In this document: in pieces, positions 7,203-17,097 of the stretch | Layout: every line of letters starts with the position of its first letter | Position numbering within the stretch: position 1 is the stretch's first letter | Source: Zoogloeaceae bacterium G21618-S1 | Lineage (GTDB): Bacteria; Pseudomonadota; Gammaproteobacteria; Burkholderiales; Rhodocyclaceae | Assembly (NCBI GenBank): GCA_027214125.1 | Contig: JAPWHF010000009.1 | Span: 1 to 64,000 of the forward strand | Direction: 5' to 3' | DNA: 64,000 nt | The notes under the pieces: model-generated | Told to the model about the DNA's origin: nothing | Database searches by the model: none | The model's input: the letters and a program-made list of their open reading frames with translations, nothing else | Program-made: the position numbers and the translations under genes

Positions 7203-9392
7203 TCAGCCCCCCGCCACGTCGGTCACACTGACCGTCTGCCGCTCATGCTGACGATATCGGCGCACCATCGGCCACACCATCAAGACCAGCAACCCGGCCA
7301 TCAAGGCCAGCGGCCAGATCACGGGACGATTCCAGGCCAGACGTTTTTCGCTGCGCTGGGCGGTATCGATGCGTTGATACTTCAGCGTATTTCGTACGAT
7401 GGCACCCGGCTTCCGGTTTTTGAGCCAGCCATGCTGGAGCACAAAGGCTTTCTGGTGGAAACCCCAGATCCACGGCGCGTCGTGCTGCAAAATACGATTC
7501 ATCTTTCGGATGATACTCAGACGCTCCGGGCCGTTGGGCATGACCTTCATGGCCTCGAAAAGCCGGTCGAATTCGGCATTTTGATAGTTACTCGCATTCT
7601 CGCCCTGCGTCGCCACCCGCCCCTGCGGGCCATACAGCAAGAAATAGAAATTCTCAGGATCGGGGTAGTCTGCATTCCATCCCAAAAAGAACATCTGTGC
7701 GTTGCCCTTGCGTAGTTTGTCCTGCAGGCGGTTCCAGTCGGAATCTCGCACCACCAGCTGCAGATCGATCTTCCGGAGCTGCTTGGTCAGCCAATTCACA
7801 TACGATTTCTGGCCCATGCCGGACGAGGTCGTGTCGAGATGAACCACCAAAGGCGCACCGGTCTTGGCATCGCGCCCGCCCGGATAACCGGCTTCGGCCA
7901 GCAGTTTGCGCGCGACGTCGACCGATTTACGCACTGGCGCGCCATTGACCCAGTCGTACACCATCGGGTTGATGCCCGCCTCTCCCGGCTCATGACCAAA
8001 GATGCCAGGCGGCACCGGATGCATCGCGGGCGACCCTCGGCCATTGAGAAACACCGAAATGAACTCTTCTTCATCAATCGCAATCGACAGCGCCAGACGC
8101 AACTTGCGCGCCGCTTCGCTCGCACCCCCGACTACCGGATCAAGCATGTTGAAGCCCAGATACATCACCGTGGGCGACACAGAGGTGTTCAACTCGATGC
8201 CCTGTGCGCGCATTACCTCACTGAGCCCAACTTCGCCTTCGCCTCCCATCTGGACGGCCTGATCAAAATTGTCCGAAGATACCCCCGAGGCATCGTAATA
8301 ACCCTGAAGAAACTTGTTCCAGTAGGGAATGCCCTCCTTTTCGCGAGAGAACACCGCCCGATCGATGAAGGGAATTGCCTTGCCGCAGTCGGCCACCATG
8401 CCGGCAGCGACGTCTTCAGCATCGGCCTCGCACGGATAGGTTTCACCGCGATAGTTCGGGTTGCGCGCCAGCACCATGCGCGCATTCGGATCGGTCTCGA
8501 TCAGCATGTAGGGCCCCGTCCCCACCGGCCACCAATCGAGCGTCAGGTTTTTTTCCGCCATGCCGGGCTGCGCGTAGAAGCGATCCACCTCGCGCGGCAC
8601 TGGTGCGAAGAACGGCATCGTCATCCAATAGGACAACTGCGGATATGTGCCCTCGACGCGAATACGATAGGTGTAACGGTCGACCACCTCCACGCCGTCG
8701 AGTGCGAATTGATCGAGATCGAGCCAAGCCTCCGGCCCCGCCTTCTCAGCAGCGCTCGACAGCGCCGCATGCAGGCCGCTCAAGCCGCGGATATAACCGC
8801 GCATCAGTTCGAAGATTGGGGAATGCAAACGAGGATGCGCGAGGCGCTTGAGCTGATACACGAAGTCTTCCGCGATCAATTCACGGGTGCCCGTCAACGG
8901 AAAATCAGGAATCGTCGTAGCCGCCTCAAGCATTGCAGCGGGCATGGGTACGTAGGCCGGGCGCCCATCCTGGTCCTTGGCAAATGCAGGGTGAGGTTGA
9001 TACAACACGCCAGGGCGCACCTTGATTTCATACACCGTATACGCCACGTCGGCGGCAATCGCGTCGTCCGACAGAAGGTCCCCCCTCTTGTCATAGCGAG
9101 ACAGCGTCGGCATCTGCGCCGCTGCGCCCGGAATCAATACGTACGGGCGCTTCAGATAATGGTATTGCAGTGGCGGCTCGTAGATCTGATAGAGAAAAGT
9201 CGCTTCGTCTTCGGAGTACGACTGCACCGGATCGAAATGCTTCGGCCGATTCACAAAGGCCGAATAGAGAATGTTCTGACCCGACTCCGCGGCCGGATAC
9301 GGATCATTCCAGGCATTGCCACAGCCCGTCAGCACCATACAAACCAATCCAAGGCACAGCGTGGATCGTGCTTCTCTCAAGCGTCGTCTCAT
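7203..9392 (-). CDS. ABC importer substrate-binding lipoprotein, peptide type (SBP family 5)
   Basis: A 729-residue protein counted from the ATG at 9392. The frame stays open further upstream, but only this start gives a signal sequence: basic MRRRLREAR, a hydrophobic core, then the lipobox LTGC with lipidated C24. The body is a family-5 periplasmic binding protein (DppA/OppA/YejA-like), with conserved pieces such as the GPYMLIETDPNARMVLARNP strand and the NYQNAEFDRLFEAM region near the end. It is longer than usual (about 540-620). It ends in a second hydrophobic helix (VIWPLALMAGLLVLMVWPMV, roughly residues 690-710) and a basic tail, so it may be anchored at both ends. First gene of the importer operon. 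Confidence 0.85.
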   Translation of the reverse strand: MRRRLREARSTLCLGLVCMVLTGCGNAWNDPYPAAESGQNILYSAFVNRPKHFDPVQSYSEDEATFLYQIYEPPLQYHYLKRPYVLIPGAAAQMPTLSRYDKRGDLLSDDAIAADVAYTVYEIKVRPGVLYQPHPAFAKDQDGRPAYVPMPAAMLEAATTIPDFPLTGTRELIAEDFVYQLKRLAHPRLHSPIFELMRGYIRGLSGLHAALSSAAEKAGPEAWLDLDQFALDGVEVVDRYTYRIRVEGTYPQLSYWMTMPFFAPVPREVDRFYAQPGMAEKNLTLDWWPVGTGPYMLIETDPNARMVLARNPNYRGETYPCEADAEDVAAGMVADCGKAIPFIDRAVFSREKEGIPYWNKFLQGYYDASGVSSDNFDQAVQMGGEGEVGLSEVMRAQGIELNTSVSPTVMYLGFNMLDPVVGGASEAARKLRLALSIAIDEEEFISVFLNGRGSPAMHPVPPGIFGHEPGEAGINPMVYDWVNGAPVRKSVDVARKLLAEAGYPGGRDAKTGAPLVVHLDTTSSGMGQKSYVNWLTKQLRKIDLQLVVRDSDWNRLQDKLRKGNAQMFFLGWNADYPDPENFYFLLYGPQGRVATQGENASNYQNAEFDRLFEAMKVMPNGPERLSIIRKMNRILQHDAPWIWGFHQKAFVLQHGWLKNRKPGAIVRNTLKYQRIDTAQRSEKRLAWNRPVIWPLALMAGLLVLMVWPMVRRYRQHERQTVSVTDVAGG

Positions 9393-9726
9393 GCGGTCTA
9401 CGATTGCCAGCACGCCGCAAGGCGAGCATCGGAAACCATGACCTACAGAAGCGAGGCGCGTTGTGCGCAAGCGATCGAGCATGGGCGGCAGTTTAGCCCA
9501 AGCGGCGAAGGACTGGCATGAGCATGGCACACCCCGCCCGGACACGGCAGTGTCACACGCACTGACTTGCCGCGCATCGCGGTCGGGGGCCTCATCGACC
9601 CACACCACGGCGCACTCATCTCTGTGCATGTGCGCGACACCCATCCGGAGATTGGACCCTGCAACCCCTCGGTCAGTGTGGGTTCGGCTATAATTCGCCG
9701 ATTGGCTCAACGGAGATTAGATAAAA
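9393..9726. other. Intergenic region between the divergent ABC-importer operon and fabI
   Basis: These 334 bases hold no convincing gene. The extended minus-strand frame of the substrate-binding protein crosses it, but codon use there is not gene-like and would place a lipoprotein signal in the middle of a protein. It must contain the promoters of both transcription units. I could identify a -10 box only for fabI. Confidence 0.6.
9689..9694 (+). promoter_or_regulatory. Probable sigma-70 -10 box of fabI (TATAAT)
   Basis: A perfect TATAAT lies 32 bases before the fabI start codon, with a GGAG ribosome-binding site at 9712-9715. No good -35 match is found 16-18 bases upstream, so activation or a weak -35 is possible. 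Confidence 0.6.
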
Positions 9727-10518
9727 ATGGGGCTTCTCACAGGAAAGCGAATTCTGGTCACCGGCTTGCTCAGCAACCGGTCGATTGCCTATGGTGTCGC
9801 GCGTGCAATGCACCGCGAAGGCGCCGAGCTGGCGTTTGCCTATCAGAACGAACGCTTCCAGGAACGCGTCAGCAAACTCGCCGCCGATTTCAACAGCGAA
9901 CTCATTCTGCCGTGTGACGTCCAGGACGACACACAGATCGACGATCTCTTTTCGCAGATCGGCGACGCCTGGGGCGGTATCGACAGCGTTGTTCACTCGA
10001 TTGCATATGCACCCAGCGATGCGCTGGAAGGCGATTTCCTCGAAGGCTTGTCCCGCGAAGCCTTCCGCATCTCTCAGGAAATCAGCGCCTACAGCTTCCC
10101 GGCCATGGCCAAGGCTGCACGGCCGTTGCTGGCCGGTCGCAACGGCTCACTGCTGACGCTGTCCTACCTCGGCGCCGTTCGCACCATGCCGAACTACAAC
10201 ATCATGGGGCTGGCCAAAGCCAGCCTTGAAGCCTCAGTGCGCTACCTCGCGGCCTGCCTCGGCCCCGAGGGCACACGCGTCAACGCCGTGTCGGCCGGCC
10301 CGATCAAGACGCTGGCGGCCTCTGGCATTGGCAACTTCGGCAAGTTGCTCTCCTTCAATGAACGCAACGCACCACTGCGTCGCAACGTCACGATTGATGA
10401 AGTCGGCAACGCCGCAGCCTTCATGTGTTCCGACCTGGCCAGCGGCATCACTGGCGAGATCATGTACGTCGATGGCGGTTTCAACACAACGGCACTAGGC
10501 AACCCTGATCAAGGTTGA
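9727..10518 (+). CDS. fabI: Enoyl-[acyl-carrier-protein] reductase, NADH type
   Basis: A 263-residue cytoplasmic SDR enzyme that reduces trans-2-enoyl-ACP in the last step of each fatty-acid elongation cycle. It starts [20 protein letters not shown], the FabI nucleotide-binding motif. It has the CDV segment typical of this family, a conserved LSYLGAVRT with the first active-site tyrosine, and [13 protein letters not shown] carrying the catalytic Tyr and Lys six residues apart. It ends with the usual [14 protein letters not shown]. Length agrees with E. coli FabI (262). It is a single-gene unit with a TATAAT box upstream and a terminator pair downstream. FabI is the target of triclosan-type inhibitors in other bacteria. 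Confidence 0.96.
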   Translation: MGLLTGKRILVTGLLSNRSIAYGVARAMHREGAELAFAYQNERFQERVSKLAADFNSELILPCDVQDDTQIDDLFSQIGDAWGGIDSVVHSIAYAPSDALEGDFLEGLSREAFRISQEISAYSFPAMAKAARPLLAGRNGSLLTLSYLGAVRTMPNYNIMGLAKASLEASVRYLAACLGPEGTRVNAVSAGPIKTLAASGIGNFGKLLSFNERNAPLRRNVTIDEVGNAAAFMCSDLASGITGEIMYVDGGFNTTALGNPDQG

Positions 10519-10535
10519 TCGTTTCACCGGTCAAT

Positions 10536-10568
10536 AAATACCCCGGCGTAATGCGTCGGGGTATTTTT
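10536..10568 (+). terminator. Intrinsic terminator after fabI
   Basis: A GC-rich hairpin (arm ATACCCCGGCG, loop of five, arm CGTCGGGGTAT including one G-U pair) is followed by a T-run, 17 bases after the fabI stop. Confidence 0.85.
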
Positions 10569-10579
10569 TTGTGGCACAC

Positions 10580-10613
10580 AAAAAAAATGCCGCCCAGCCA
10601 GGCGGCATTTTTC
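10580..10613. terminator. Second, bidirectional terminator between fabI and ppiD
   Basis: A 12-bp inverted repeat AAAAATGCCGCC / GGCGGCATTTTT with a 6-base loop. The A-run before and T-run after allow it to stop transcripts from both the converging fabI and ppiD genes. Confidence 0.8.
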
Positions 10614-10656
10614 CGAACCCCGCCCGAAAGATCGGTCGGCTCAGAGCACGACCATC

Positions 10657-12561
10657 TCAACCATTGCCGTCGGTCGACAGCGCCGCCGCGTTAATCTTCA
10701 CTGCATAGCGCTCGCGCAGTGCGCTGAGAAAGGCACGCAGGTCCTGAGCGCCCATCAACTGTGCGTACTGCTCGGTCATCGTCGTCAGGCGAGGATCCTT
10801 GTCGTCGATCGTCACCTTCTTGACCGCATCAACCCGAAACAGCGCATAGCCCGCACCGGCCACGCTCACCCCGGTATAGGCGGGCAAGGCGTCTGACGGC
10901 ACCGCGAAGACCGTGGTCATCGCGTTCGGCGGCAGCATCGGAACGCCGCGCTGAAGCTTGATCGGGTCACCCCACTTCAATTCGACCTTTTCGCCTTTGG
11001 TCAGTGCAGCCAGCTGATCCGCACCAGCTTTCGCGGCGGCGTCCGCCGCGTGTTGTTTACGCAGTTGCGATTCAACCTCGAGTTTGACCTCGTCGAAACT
11101 CCGCCGCTGGGCGGGTTCATACGCAGACACGCGCGCGGCCACAATCGTGTTGTTGCCGATATCAATCGCGTCAGTATTGTGCTTACTGTTGATGGCCGAC
11201 TGCGAAAACACGGCTTCAGCCAGCGCGGGCGACTCGAAGCCCGCCACCGTTGTCGCGCCTTTCTGAACCCAGTCCTCCGTCGAACGGACTTCAAGACCAA
11301 ACTGGTTTGCCGCCGGCTCAAGCGAGTCCGGCTGCTCATACACCAGATTGGCAAACTGCTCGGCGGATTCAGCGAAACGACGGCTCGCAGCACGCTCACG
11401 CAGCGCGGCTTCCAGCTGGCCACGCGCTTCCTCGAAGGACGGGATTGTCGCTTTGCGAATTTCGTCGACGCGGATGATATGGAAGCCGAAATCGGAACGG
11501 ACCAACTCACTCACTTCGCCGGCCGCCAGCGAAAACGCCGCGTCTTCGAAGGGCTTGAGCATTGCGCCCCGGCCAAAGAACCCCAAATCCCCACCATTCG
11601 ATGAAGAGCCCGGATCATCAGACGCTGTCTTGGCAAGGGCCTCGAAGCGTGCACCGTCTGCCTTGATCTCCGCCAGCAAACCTTCTGCCTTCTTGCGCGC
11701 GGCGGCCACGTCTGCGTCCGATGCGTCAGCCGCCACCTGAACCAGAATATGGCGCGCCTTGCGCTCTTCGGGCGTGCCGAGATTCAGCTTGGTCTGCTCG
11801 TACTCGGCGCGCAGTTCATCATCAGACACACTGACTTTCGACTTCAGCGTATCTGCGCTCAACACCAGGTAGGACAGCTTGACCCGGGCCGGCACGGCAT
11901 AGCTTTCGATGTTCGCGTCGTAGTACGCCTTGGCAGCCTCCGGCGTAATCTCAACCGACTTGAGATAAGCCTCAGGCTCGAAGCGCACCATATGCACCGT
12001 CCGCTCCTCCAGCTGGGCGGAGAGCACACGCGATACAGCGCCCTTCGGGACCATCGCCGCCTCACCCATGGCGCTGAGCACTTGCTGGTAAGCCAGCTCC
12101 CCACGGAGACGCTCCTGGAAGCTCAGGTCGTTCATGCCCTGGCCACGCAAGGCGGCTTGATAGCGTGCGTTTGAAAATTGCCCGTCTTCCTGAAACGCTG
12201 GAATGCCGGCAATTGTCTGGCGCAGCTGGTCATCGGACACGGACAGCCGATGCTCGCTGGCAAACAAGGATAGCAAACGCTGGTTCACCAGATTATCGAG
12301 TACTGCGCGTCGGAACAGCGGATCCTGGAAGGTTGCCGGATCGACCTGCCCCTCGTTGGTTGCCCGGATCCTGTCTTGCTGCTCCCGAACCGCCTGCTCG
12401 AACTCATACGCCGAAATGGGCGTACCGCCGACCGTTGCGACCTCGCCAACAGCGCCGTTGTTATTGAGATAGGACTCGATACCGAAGAAACCGAAGGTCA
12501 CCGAAATCAGGGCGAGAATGACTTGCGCGATGCGCTTGTTGTTTCGAACTGCCTCAAACAT
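10657..12561 (-). CDS. ppiD: SurA-N/PpiC-domain periplasmic chaperone, PpiD type
   Basis: A 634-residue inner-membrane-anchored periplasmic folding factor of the PpiD type. The start chosen is the ATG giving [13 protein letters not shown]; a TTG four codons upstream is unlikely. A single membrane anchor (about residues 14-33, [17 protein letters not shown]) is followed by a SurA-type N-terminal chaperone domain. A parvulin domain lies around residues 258-360 ([10 protein letters not shown], then [21 protein letters not shown] and [11 protein letters not shown]). A C-terminal chaperone-like region completes it. Length fits PpiD (about 620-640). It follows hup and two tRNAs on the same strand, the usual betaproteobacterial neighbourhood. 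A tRNA terminator separates them, so ppiD probably has its own promoter. Confidence 0.92.
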   Translation of the reverse strand: MFEAVRNNKRIAQVILALISVTFGFFGIESYLNNNGAVGEVATVGGTPISAYEFEQAVREQQDRIRATNEGQVDPATFQDPLFRRAVLDNLVNQRLLSLFASEHRLSVSDDQLRQTIAGIPAFQEDGQFSNARYQAALRGQGMNDLSFQERLRGELAYQQVLSAMGEAAMVPKGAVSRVLSAQLEERTVHMVRFEPEAYLKSVEITPEAAKAYYDANIESYAVPARVKLSYLVLSADTLKSKVSVSDDELRAEYEQTKLNLGTPEERKARHILVQVAADASDADVAAARKKAEGLLAEIKADGARFEALAKTASDDPGSSSNGGDLGFFGRGAMLKPFEDAAFSLAAGEVSELVRSDFGFHIIRVDEIRKATIPSFEEARGQLEAALRERAASRRFAESAEQFANLVYEQPDSLEPAANQFGLEVRSTEDWVQKGATTVAGFESPALAEAVFSQSAINSKHNTDAIDIGNNTIVAARVSAYEPAQRRSFDEVKLEVESQLRKQHAADAAAKAGADQLAALTKGEKVELKWGDPIKLQRGVPMLPPNAMTTVFAVPSDALPAYTGVSVAGAGYALFRVDAVKKVTIDDKDPRLTTMTEQYAQLMGAQDLRAFLSALRERYAVKINAAALSTDGNG

Positions 12562-12619
12562 GTTTAGGACCAAGTAGAGCGTTGAAAGGCGGATGGTATC
12601 GCGAAAGCGAAACTCGCAT

Positions 12620-12648
12620 AAAAAAAGGCGAACGCAACGCTCGCCTTT
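12620..12648 (-). terminator. Intrinsic terminator after tRNA-Asp
   Basis: Read on the minus strand, AAAGGCGA and TCGCCTTT form an 8-bp stem with a 9-base loop followed by a run of U residues. It lies 9 bases past the tRNA-Asp CCA end and separates the tRNA operon from ppiD. Confidence 0.85.
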
Positions 12649-12656
12649 GTTTGGTC

Positions 12657-12733
12657 TGGCGGAGTGGACGGGACTCGAACCCGCGACCCCCGGCGTGACA
12701 GGCCGGTATTCTAACCAACTGAACTACCACTCC
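12657..12733 (-). tRNA. tRNA-Asp (GTC)
   Basis: A 77-base cloverleaf with CCA encoded. It starts GGAGTGGTAGTTCAGTTGGT, has anticodon loop CTGTCAC (anticodon GTC) and T-arm GGGTTCGAGTCCC. It is almost identical to E. coli tRNA-Asp. Confidence 0.96.
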
Positions 12734-12742
12734 GCGGTGCGC

Positions 12743-12818
12743 TGGTGGGTGCTGACGGGCTCGAACCGCCGACATTCGCCTTGTAAGGGCGACGCTCTAC
12801 CAACTGAGCTAAGCACCC
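12743..12818 (-). tRNA. tRNA-Val (TAC)
   Basis: A 76-base cloverleaf with encoded CCA. It starts GGGTGCTTAGCTCAGTTGGT and has anticodon loop CTTACAA (anticodon TAC) and T-arm CGGTTCGAGCCCG. It lies just upstream of tRNA-Asp on the same strand, nine bases apart, so the two form one transcript. Confidence 0.96.
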
Positions 12819-12847
12819 GCGCTCGAGCCGAGAGGCCCGAAAGCGCG

Positions 12848-13120
12848 CTAGTTTACTGTATCTTTGAGGGCTTTGCCAGCGCGAAACTTCGGCACTTTCG
12901 CTGATTTGATCTTGATGGCTGCGCCAGTGCGCGGATTGCGCCCGGTTCGCGCCGCGCGCTTGCCGACATAGAAGGTGCCAAAGCCCACGAGCGTTACCGT
13001 GCCGCCCTTTTTCAGCGCCATCGATACGGCCCCAATGGCCGCATCGAGCGCCCGGCCAGCAGCCGCTTTCGATAGATCGGCCTGGTCAGCGATTTGATCG
13101 ATCAGTTCGGATTTATTCAC
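12848..13120 (-). CDS. hupB: DNA-binding protein HU
   Basis: A 90-residue histone-like protein that bends and compacts DNA as a dimer. It shows the HU signature: [11 protein letters not shown] start, [21 protein letters not shown] arm with the intercalating proline region, and [13 protein letters not shown] end. The start is a GTG preceded by AAGGGGA. It lies directly downstream of lon, as in many gamma- and betaproteobacteria, with its own strong promoter in the gap. The two tRNA genes follow after 29 bases. Confidence 0.96.
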   Translation of the reverse strand: MNKSELIDQIADQADLSKAAAGRALDAAIGAVSMALKKGGTVTLVGFGTFYVGKRAARTGRNPRTGAAIKIKSAKVPKFRAGKALKDTVN

Positions 13121-13215
13121 GGATGTCCCCTTTCGTTTTTAGATGTGGGCAACAACCACCATTCCGCCCTGGAACGGTGCGGCATCGCGGCAGTGCTGGC
13201 GGGTAACGCTGTGGT

Positions 13216-13245
13216 TTTATAGCGTGGGCTTTTTAGGACTGTCAA
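13216..13245 (-). promoter_or_regulatory. Strong sigma-70 promoter of hupB
   Basis: On the minus strand, a perfect -35 TTGACA (13240-13245) and a -10 TATAAA (13216-13221) are separated by 18 bases. The promoter lies about 95 bases ahead of the hupB GTG start, leaving a fairly long leader. Confidence 0.8.
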
Positions 13246-13272
13246 GGCGCGGTGCAGCGCAAACACGCAAAA

Positions 13273-13300
13273 GAAAACGGCCGCAGAGGCGGCCGTTTTC
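13273..13300 (-). terminator. Intrinsic terminator after lon
   Basis: A 12-bp perfect stem GAAAACGGCCGC / GCGGCCGTTTTC with a 4-base loop, followed on the minus strand by further T residues, 15 bases past the lon stop. Confidence 0.85.
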
Positions 13301-13314
13301 CAAACTCAGAGCGC

Positions 13315-15735
13315 TCAGTGCGCTCGCAAGTTCTGCGGATCAGCCGCTTTCTCGGCATCCGAAACCGTCGCTCCGCCATCAGCAGAGACCGGCGGCAAAG
13401 GCTCCGGTCGACGCTCCAGCGCGTGCTCAAGCACCTGATCAATCCAACGCACCGGCACGATTTCCAGCGCGTTCTTGATGTTGTCAGGCATTTCCGCCAG
13501 ATCCTTGACGTTCTCTTCCGGAATCAACGCTGTGGTGATCCCGCCACGCACGGCAGCCAGCAGCTTTTCCTTGAGACCACCGATCGGCAACACCTCGCCG
13601 CGCAATGTGATTTCGCCCGTCATCGCCACATCGCAACGCACCGGAATGCCAGTCAGCGCCGACACCATGGCCGTCGTGATGGCACCACCCGCGGAAGGAC
13701 CGTCCTTCGGAATGGCGCCCTCGGGCAAGTGAATGTGCAGATCGCTCTTCTGATAAAAGTCCTCAGCAATACCGAGCGAGCGCGCGCGACGACGAACCAC
13801 CGACAAGGCCGCTTGGATCGATTCCTGCATGACTTCGCCAAGTTTGCCGGTATTGACCACCTTGCCTTTCCCCGGCAAGACCACCGCCTCCACCGTCAGC
13901 AACTCACCGCCGACCTCGGTCCAGGCAAGACCCGTAACCTGCCCCACCTGGTTTTCCTTCTCCGCCATGCCAAAGCTATAACGACGAACGCCCAGATATT
14001 TGTCGAGGCTCTTGCTGTTCACCACGATCTTGGAGGCGCGCTTGCGCAGCACCAACGCACGCACGACTTTGCGACAGATTTTGGAAATTTCACGTTCCAG
14101 ACTACGCACACCGGCTTCACGCGAGTAATAGCGAATGGTGTCACGGAGCGCATCTTCGGTAATGGTCGCTTCATCTTTCTTGAGGCCATTGGCGCTCAAC
14201 TGCTTGGGCACCAGATAGCGCTGCGCAATGTTGATCTTCTCGTCCTCGGTGTAGCCGGACAATCGAATCACTTCCATACGATCCAACAGCGCCGCAGGAA
14301 TGTTCAGCGTGTTTGCGGTAGCTACGAACATGACATCGGACAAGTCGTATTCGACTTCGACGTAGTGGTCGACGAAGGTCGAGTTCTGTTCGGGATCCAG
14401 CACTTCCAGCAAGGCTGACGACGGATCGCCGCGGAAGTCCTGCCCCATCTTGTCGACTTCGTCGAGCAAGAAGAGCGGATTCTTGACTGCAACCTTCGTC
14501 ATGTTCTGCAGAATCTTGCCCGGCATGGAGCCGATATAGGTGCGGCGGTGGCCTCGAATCTCAGCCTCGTCACGAACCCCACCCAAGGACATGCGGACGA
14601 ACTTGCGATTGGTCGCCCGCGCAATCGACTGGCCGAGCGAGGTCTTGCCGACACCCGGAGGGCCCACCAGGCACAGAATCGGTGCTTTCAGCTTGTCGAC
14701 GCGTTGCTGGACCGCCAGGTACTCGACGATGCGCTCCTTGACCTTGTCGAGGCCGTAGTGCTCCTTGTCGAGCACTTTCTCGGCTTCCTGCAAGTCCTTG
14801 TGGATGCGCGAGCGTTTTTTCCACGGCAAACCAATCACGGTCTCGATGTAATTGCGCACGACCGTTGCCTCGGCAGACATCGGCGACATCAGGCGAAGCT
14901 TCTTGAGTTCGCTGTTGGCTTTGGCGAGCGCCTCCTTGCTCATCCCGGAGGCCTTGATCTTGCGATCAAGTTCCTCGAGGTCGGCACCGTCCTCGCCTTC
15001 GCCGAGTTCTTTCTGGATGGCTTTGACTTGCTCGTTCAGGTAATACTCGCGCTGGCTCTTTTCCATCTGCCGTTTGACACGGCCCCGGATGCGCTTTTCG
15101 ACCTGAAGAATGTCAAGTTCGGATTCAAGTTGGGTCAACAGACGCTCGAGACGCGCGGTGGCGTCGAACATCTCCAGCACTTCCTGTTTTTGCTCGAGTT
15201 TGAGCGGCAGGTGTGCGGCGATGGTGTCGGCCAGCCGGCCCGACTCTTCGATACCACCGAGCGAAGTCAGAATCTCGGGGGGAATCTTCTTGTTCAGTTT
15301 TACGTACTGATCGAACTGGGCAATGATCGCCCGACGCATCGCTTCGACTTCGTGCGAGGCCACTTCAGCAATCGGGATCGGCGTCGCTTTTGCAGTGAAG
15401 ACGTTGTCCAGATCGGTCACCGAATCCAAATTCGCCCGCTGCACACCTTCGACCAGCACCTTGATGGTGCCGTCAGGCAACTTGAGCATCTGCAAAATAT
15501 TGGCAACGCAGCCGATGTTGTACAGATCGTCAGCACCGGGCTCATCTTGAGCGGCAGACTTCTGGGCCACGAGCAAAATACTCTTGGCGCCTTCCATGGC
15601 CATCTCAAGGGCTTTGATTGATTTCGGGCGCCCCACAAACAGTGGGATCACCATGTGGGGGAAAACCACCACATCACGCAGCGGCAGAAGCGGAAATTCC
15701 ATCTGCTCCTGCGGCAACTCCTGGGTGCCAGACAT
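13315..15735 (-). CDS. lon: ATP-dependent protease Lon (LA)
   Basis: An 806-residue cytoplasmic AAA+ serine protease that degrades damaged and regulatory proteins. It has the LON substrate-binding N-domain starting with [20 protein letters not shown], Walker [12 protein letters not shown] and Walker B FLLDEVDK. The S16 protease domain has the catalytic serine in [10 protein letters not shown] and a lysine about 43 residues later. The length matches the family (about 780-810). The start ATG has an AGGAAAA ribosome-binding site. It follows clpX but has its own heat-shock promoter in the 74-base gap, and it ends in a strong terminator before hup. Confidence 0.97.
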   Translation of the reverse strand: MSGTQELPQEQMEFPLLPLRDVVVFPHMVIPLFVGRPKSIKALEMAMEGAKSILLVAQKSAAQDEPGADDLYNIGCVANILQMLKLPDGTIKVLVEGVQRANLDSVTDLDNVFTAKATPIPIAEVASHEVEAMRRAIIAQFDQYVKLNKKIPPEILTSLGGIEESGRLADTIAAHLPLKLEQKQEVLEMFDATARLERLLTQLESELDILQVEKRIRGRVKRQMEKSQREYYLNEQVKAIQKELGEGEDGADLEELDRKIKASGMSKEALAKANSELKKLRLMSPMSAEATVVRNYIETVIGLPWKKRSRIHKDLQEAEKVLDKEHYGLDKVKERIVEYLAVQQRVDKLKAPILCLVGPPGVGKTSLGQSIARATNRKFVRMSLGGVRDEAEIRGHRRTYIGSMPGKILQNMTKVAVKNPLFLLDEVDKMGQDFRGDPSSALLEVLDPEQNSTFVDHYVEVEYDLSDVMFVATANTLNIPAALLDRMEVIRLSGYTEDEKINIAQRYLVPKQLSANGLKKDEATITEDALRDTIRYYSREAGVRSLEREISKICRKVVRALVLRKRASKIVVNSKSLDKYLGVRRYSFGMAEKENQVGQVTGLAWTEVGGELLTVEAVVLPGKGKVVNTGKLGEVMQESIQAALSVVRRRARSLGIAEDFYQKSDLHIHLPEGAIPKDGPSAGGAITTAMVSALTGIPVRCDVAMTGEITLRGEVLPIGGLKEKLLAAVRGGITTALIPEENVKDLAEMPDNIKNALEIVPVRWIDQVLEHALERRPEPLPPVSADGGATVSDAEKAADPQNLRAH

Positions 15736-15766
15736 GACTTTTCCTTCAGAAAGGGATCACGGGCCC

Positions 15767-15794
15767 AGATGGGGGCCCATGATGCAAATTCAAG
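15767..15794 (-). promoter_or_regulatory. Probable sigma-32 (heat-shock) promoter of lon
   Basis: On the minus strand, CTTGAA (15789-15794) is followed after 14 bases by CCCCATCT (15767-15774). This closely fits the RpoH consensus CTTGAAA-N13-15-CCCCATNT. The expected start of transcription is about 25 bases before the lon ATG. Confidence 0.8.
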
Positions 15795-15809
15795 ATAGCA
15801 ACCCCGAAT

Positions 15810-17078
15810 TCAGTTAGAACCGGCAACCTTTTGCTGATCAGCAAATATCAGAATGGGCTGGGCACTGCCTTCAATCGCACCTTCGTCGATGACAATCTTT
15901 TCAACGTTTTCCATCGTCGGCAAGTCGTACATGACATCGAGCAATGTGGCTTCAAGAATCGAACGCAGACCGCGTGCCCCCGTTTTCCGCTTCAAAGCAC
16001 GGCGCGCAATCGCGCGCAACGCCGCTTCACGAAACTCGAGATCGACGCCTTCCATGGAAAAGAGTTTGCCGTATTGCTTGACCAGCGCGTTTTTCGGCTC
16101 AGTGAGGATCTTGACCAGCGCTTCCTCGTCAAGTTCCTGAAGGCTGGCAACCACTGGCAGGCGCCCGACGAATTCCGGGATCAGGCCGAACTTGACCAGA
16201 TCTTCCGGCTCGACGTTCAGCAAGGTCTCGGAGGCCGGCTTGCCCTCGCGGCTTCGCACCTCGGCACCAAAGCCTATACCCGCCTGTTCGGTGCGATCGC
16301 GAATGACGCGTTCGAGCCCGTCAAACGCACCACCACAGATAAACAGAATATTGGTGGTATCGATCTGCACGAAGTCCTGATTCGGGTGCTTGCGCCCGCC
16401 CTGCGGCGGCACGGCAGCCACGGTGCCTTCGATCAGCTTGAGCAGCGCCTGCTGTACGCCCTCACCCGACACGTCACGCGTAATTGACGGGTTGTCGGAT
16501 TTGCGCGAAATCTTGTCGATTTCGTCGATATAGACAATGCCCCGCTGGGCCTTGTCCACATCGTAATCGCACTTCTGCAACAGCTTCTGGATGATGTTCT
16601 CGACATCCTCACCCACGTAACCGGCTTCGGTCAACGTGGTGGCATCGGCCATCACGAAAGGCACGTTCAGCAAGCGAGCGAGCGTTTGAGCCAGCAGCGT
16701 CTTGCCCGAACCCGTCGGGCCGACGAGCAGGATATTGCTCTTGGCGAGCTCGACATCATCCTTGGCGGCCTCGAGGTGCTTGAGGCGCTTGTAATGGTTG
16801 TAGACCGCCACGGCAAGAATGCGCTTGGCTTTCGGCTGGCCGACCACGTATTGATTGAGGATCTCGAAGATCTCAAGCGGTGTGGGCAGGTCAGTGCGGC
16901 CTTCTTCGCCGCCGTGGTCGCCCGCCAGTTCATCGCGAATGATGTCATTACAAAGCTCAATGCACTCATCGCAGATGAAGACGGAAGGGCCAGCGATGAG
17001 CTTGCGCACTTCATGCTGGCTCTTGCCACAAAACGAGCAGTACAGGAGCTTTTCGCCGCCCGTTTTCTTCTCAGTCAT
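15810..17078 (-). CDS. clpX: ATP-dependent Clp protease, ATP-binding subunit ClpX
   Basis: A 422-residue AAA+ unfoldase that feeds tagged proteins into ClpP. It has an N-terminal C4 zinc-binding domain (LYCSFCGKS and [10 protein letters not shown]), Walker [13 protein letters not shown] and Walker [11 protein letters not shown]. It also has the RKHPNQDF pore-loop region and the conserved C-terminal [10 protein letters not shown] sensor-2 segment. Length agrees with E. coli ClpX (424). It follows clpP by 19 bases, so the two are an operon. Confidence 0.97.
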   Translation of the reverse strand: MTEKKTGGEKLLYCSFCGKSQHEVRKLIAGPSVFICDECIELCNDIIRDELAGDHGGEEGRTDLPTPLEIFEILNQYVVGQPKAKRILAVAVYNHYKRLKHLEAAKDDVELAKSNILLVGPTGSGKTLLAQTLARLLNVPFVMADATTLTEAGYVGEDVENIIQKLLQKCDYDVDKAQRGIVYIDEIDKISRKSDNPSITRDVSGEGVQQALLKLIEGTVAAVPPQGGRKHPNQDFVQIDTTNILFICGGAFDGLERVIRDRTEQAGIGFGAEVRSREGKPASETLLNVEPEDLVKFGLIPEFVGRLPVVASLQELDEEALVKILTEPKNALVKQYGKLFSMEGVDLEFREAALRAIARRALKRKTGARGLRSILEATLLDVMYDLPTMENVEKIVIDEGAIEGSAQPILIFADQQKVAGSN

Positions 17079-17097
17079 AACACTCTCTCGTTGGCGC

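Noticed and set aside
7839-9521. 560-codon plus-strand ORF antisense to the substrate-binding lipoprotein
   Set aside because: It lies wholly within the antisense of a clear ABC lipoprotein gene, has no ribosome-binding site, and reads as a low-complexity Arg/His-rich product typical of a high-GC shadow frame.
9393-9710. N-terminal extension of the substrate-binding protein to 835 residues
   Set aside because: It would put a lipoprotein signal and lipobox in the middle of the protein and cover the fabI promoter region.
13252-14418. 388-codon plus-strand ORF antisense to lon
   Set aside because: Shadow of the lon gene; the Arg/His/Gln-rich product matches no family and lon is unmistakable.
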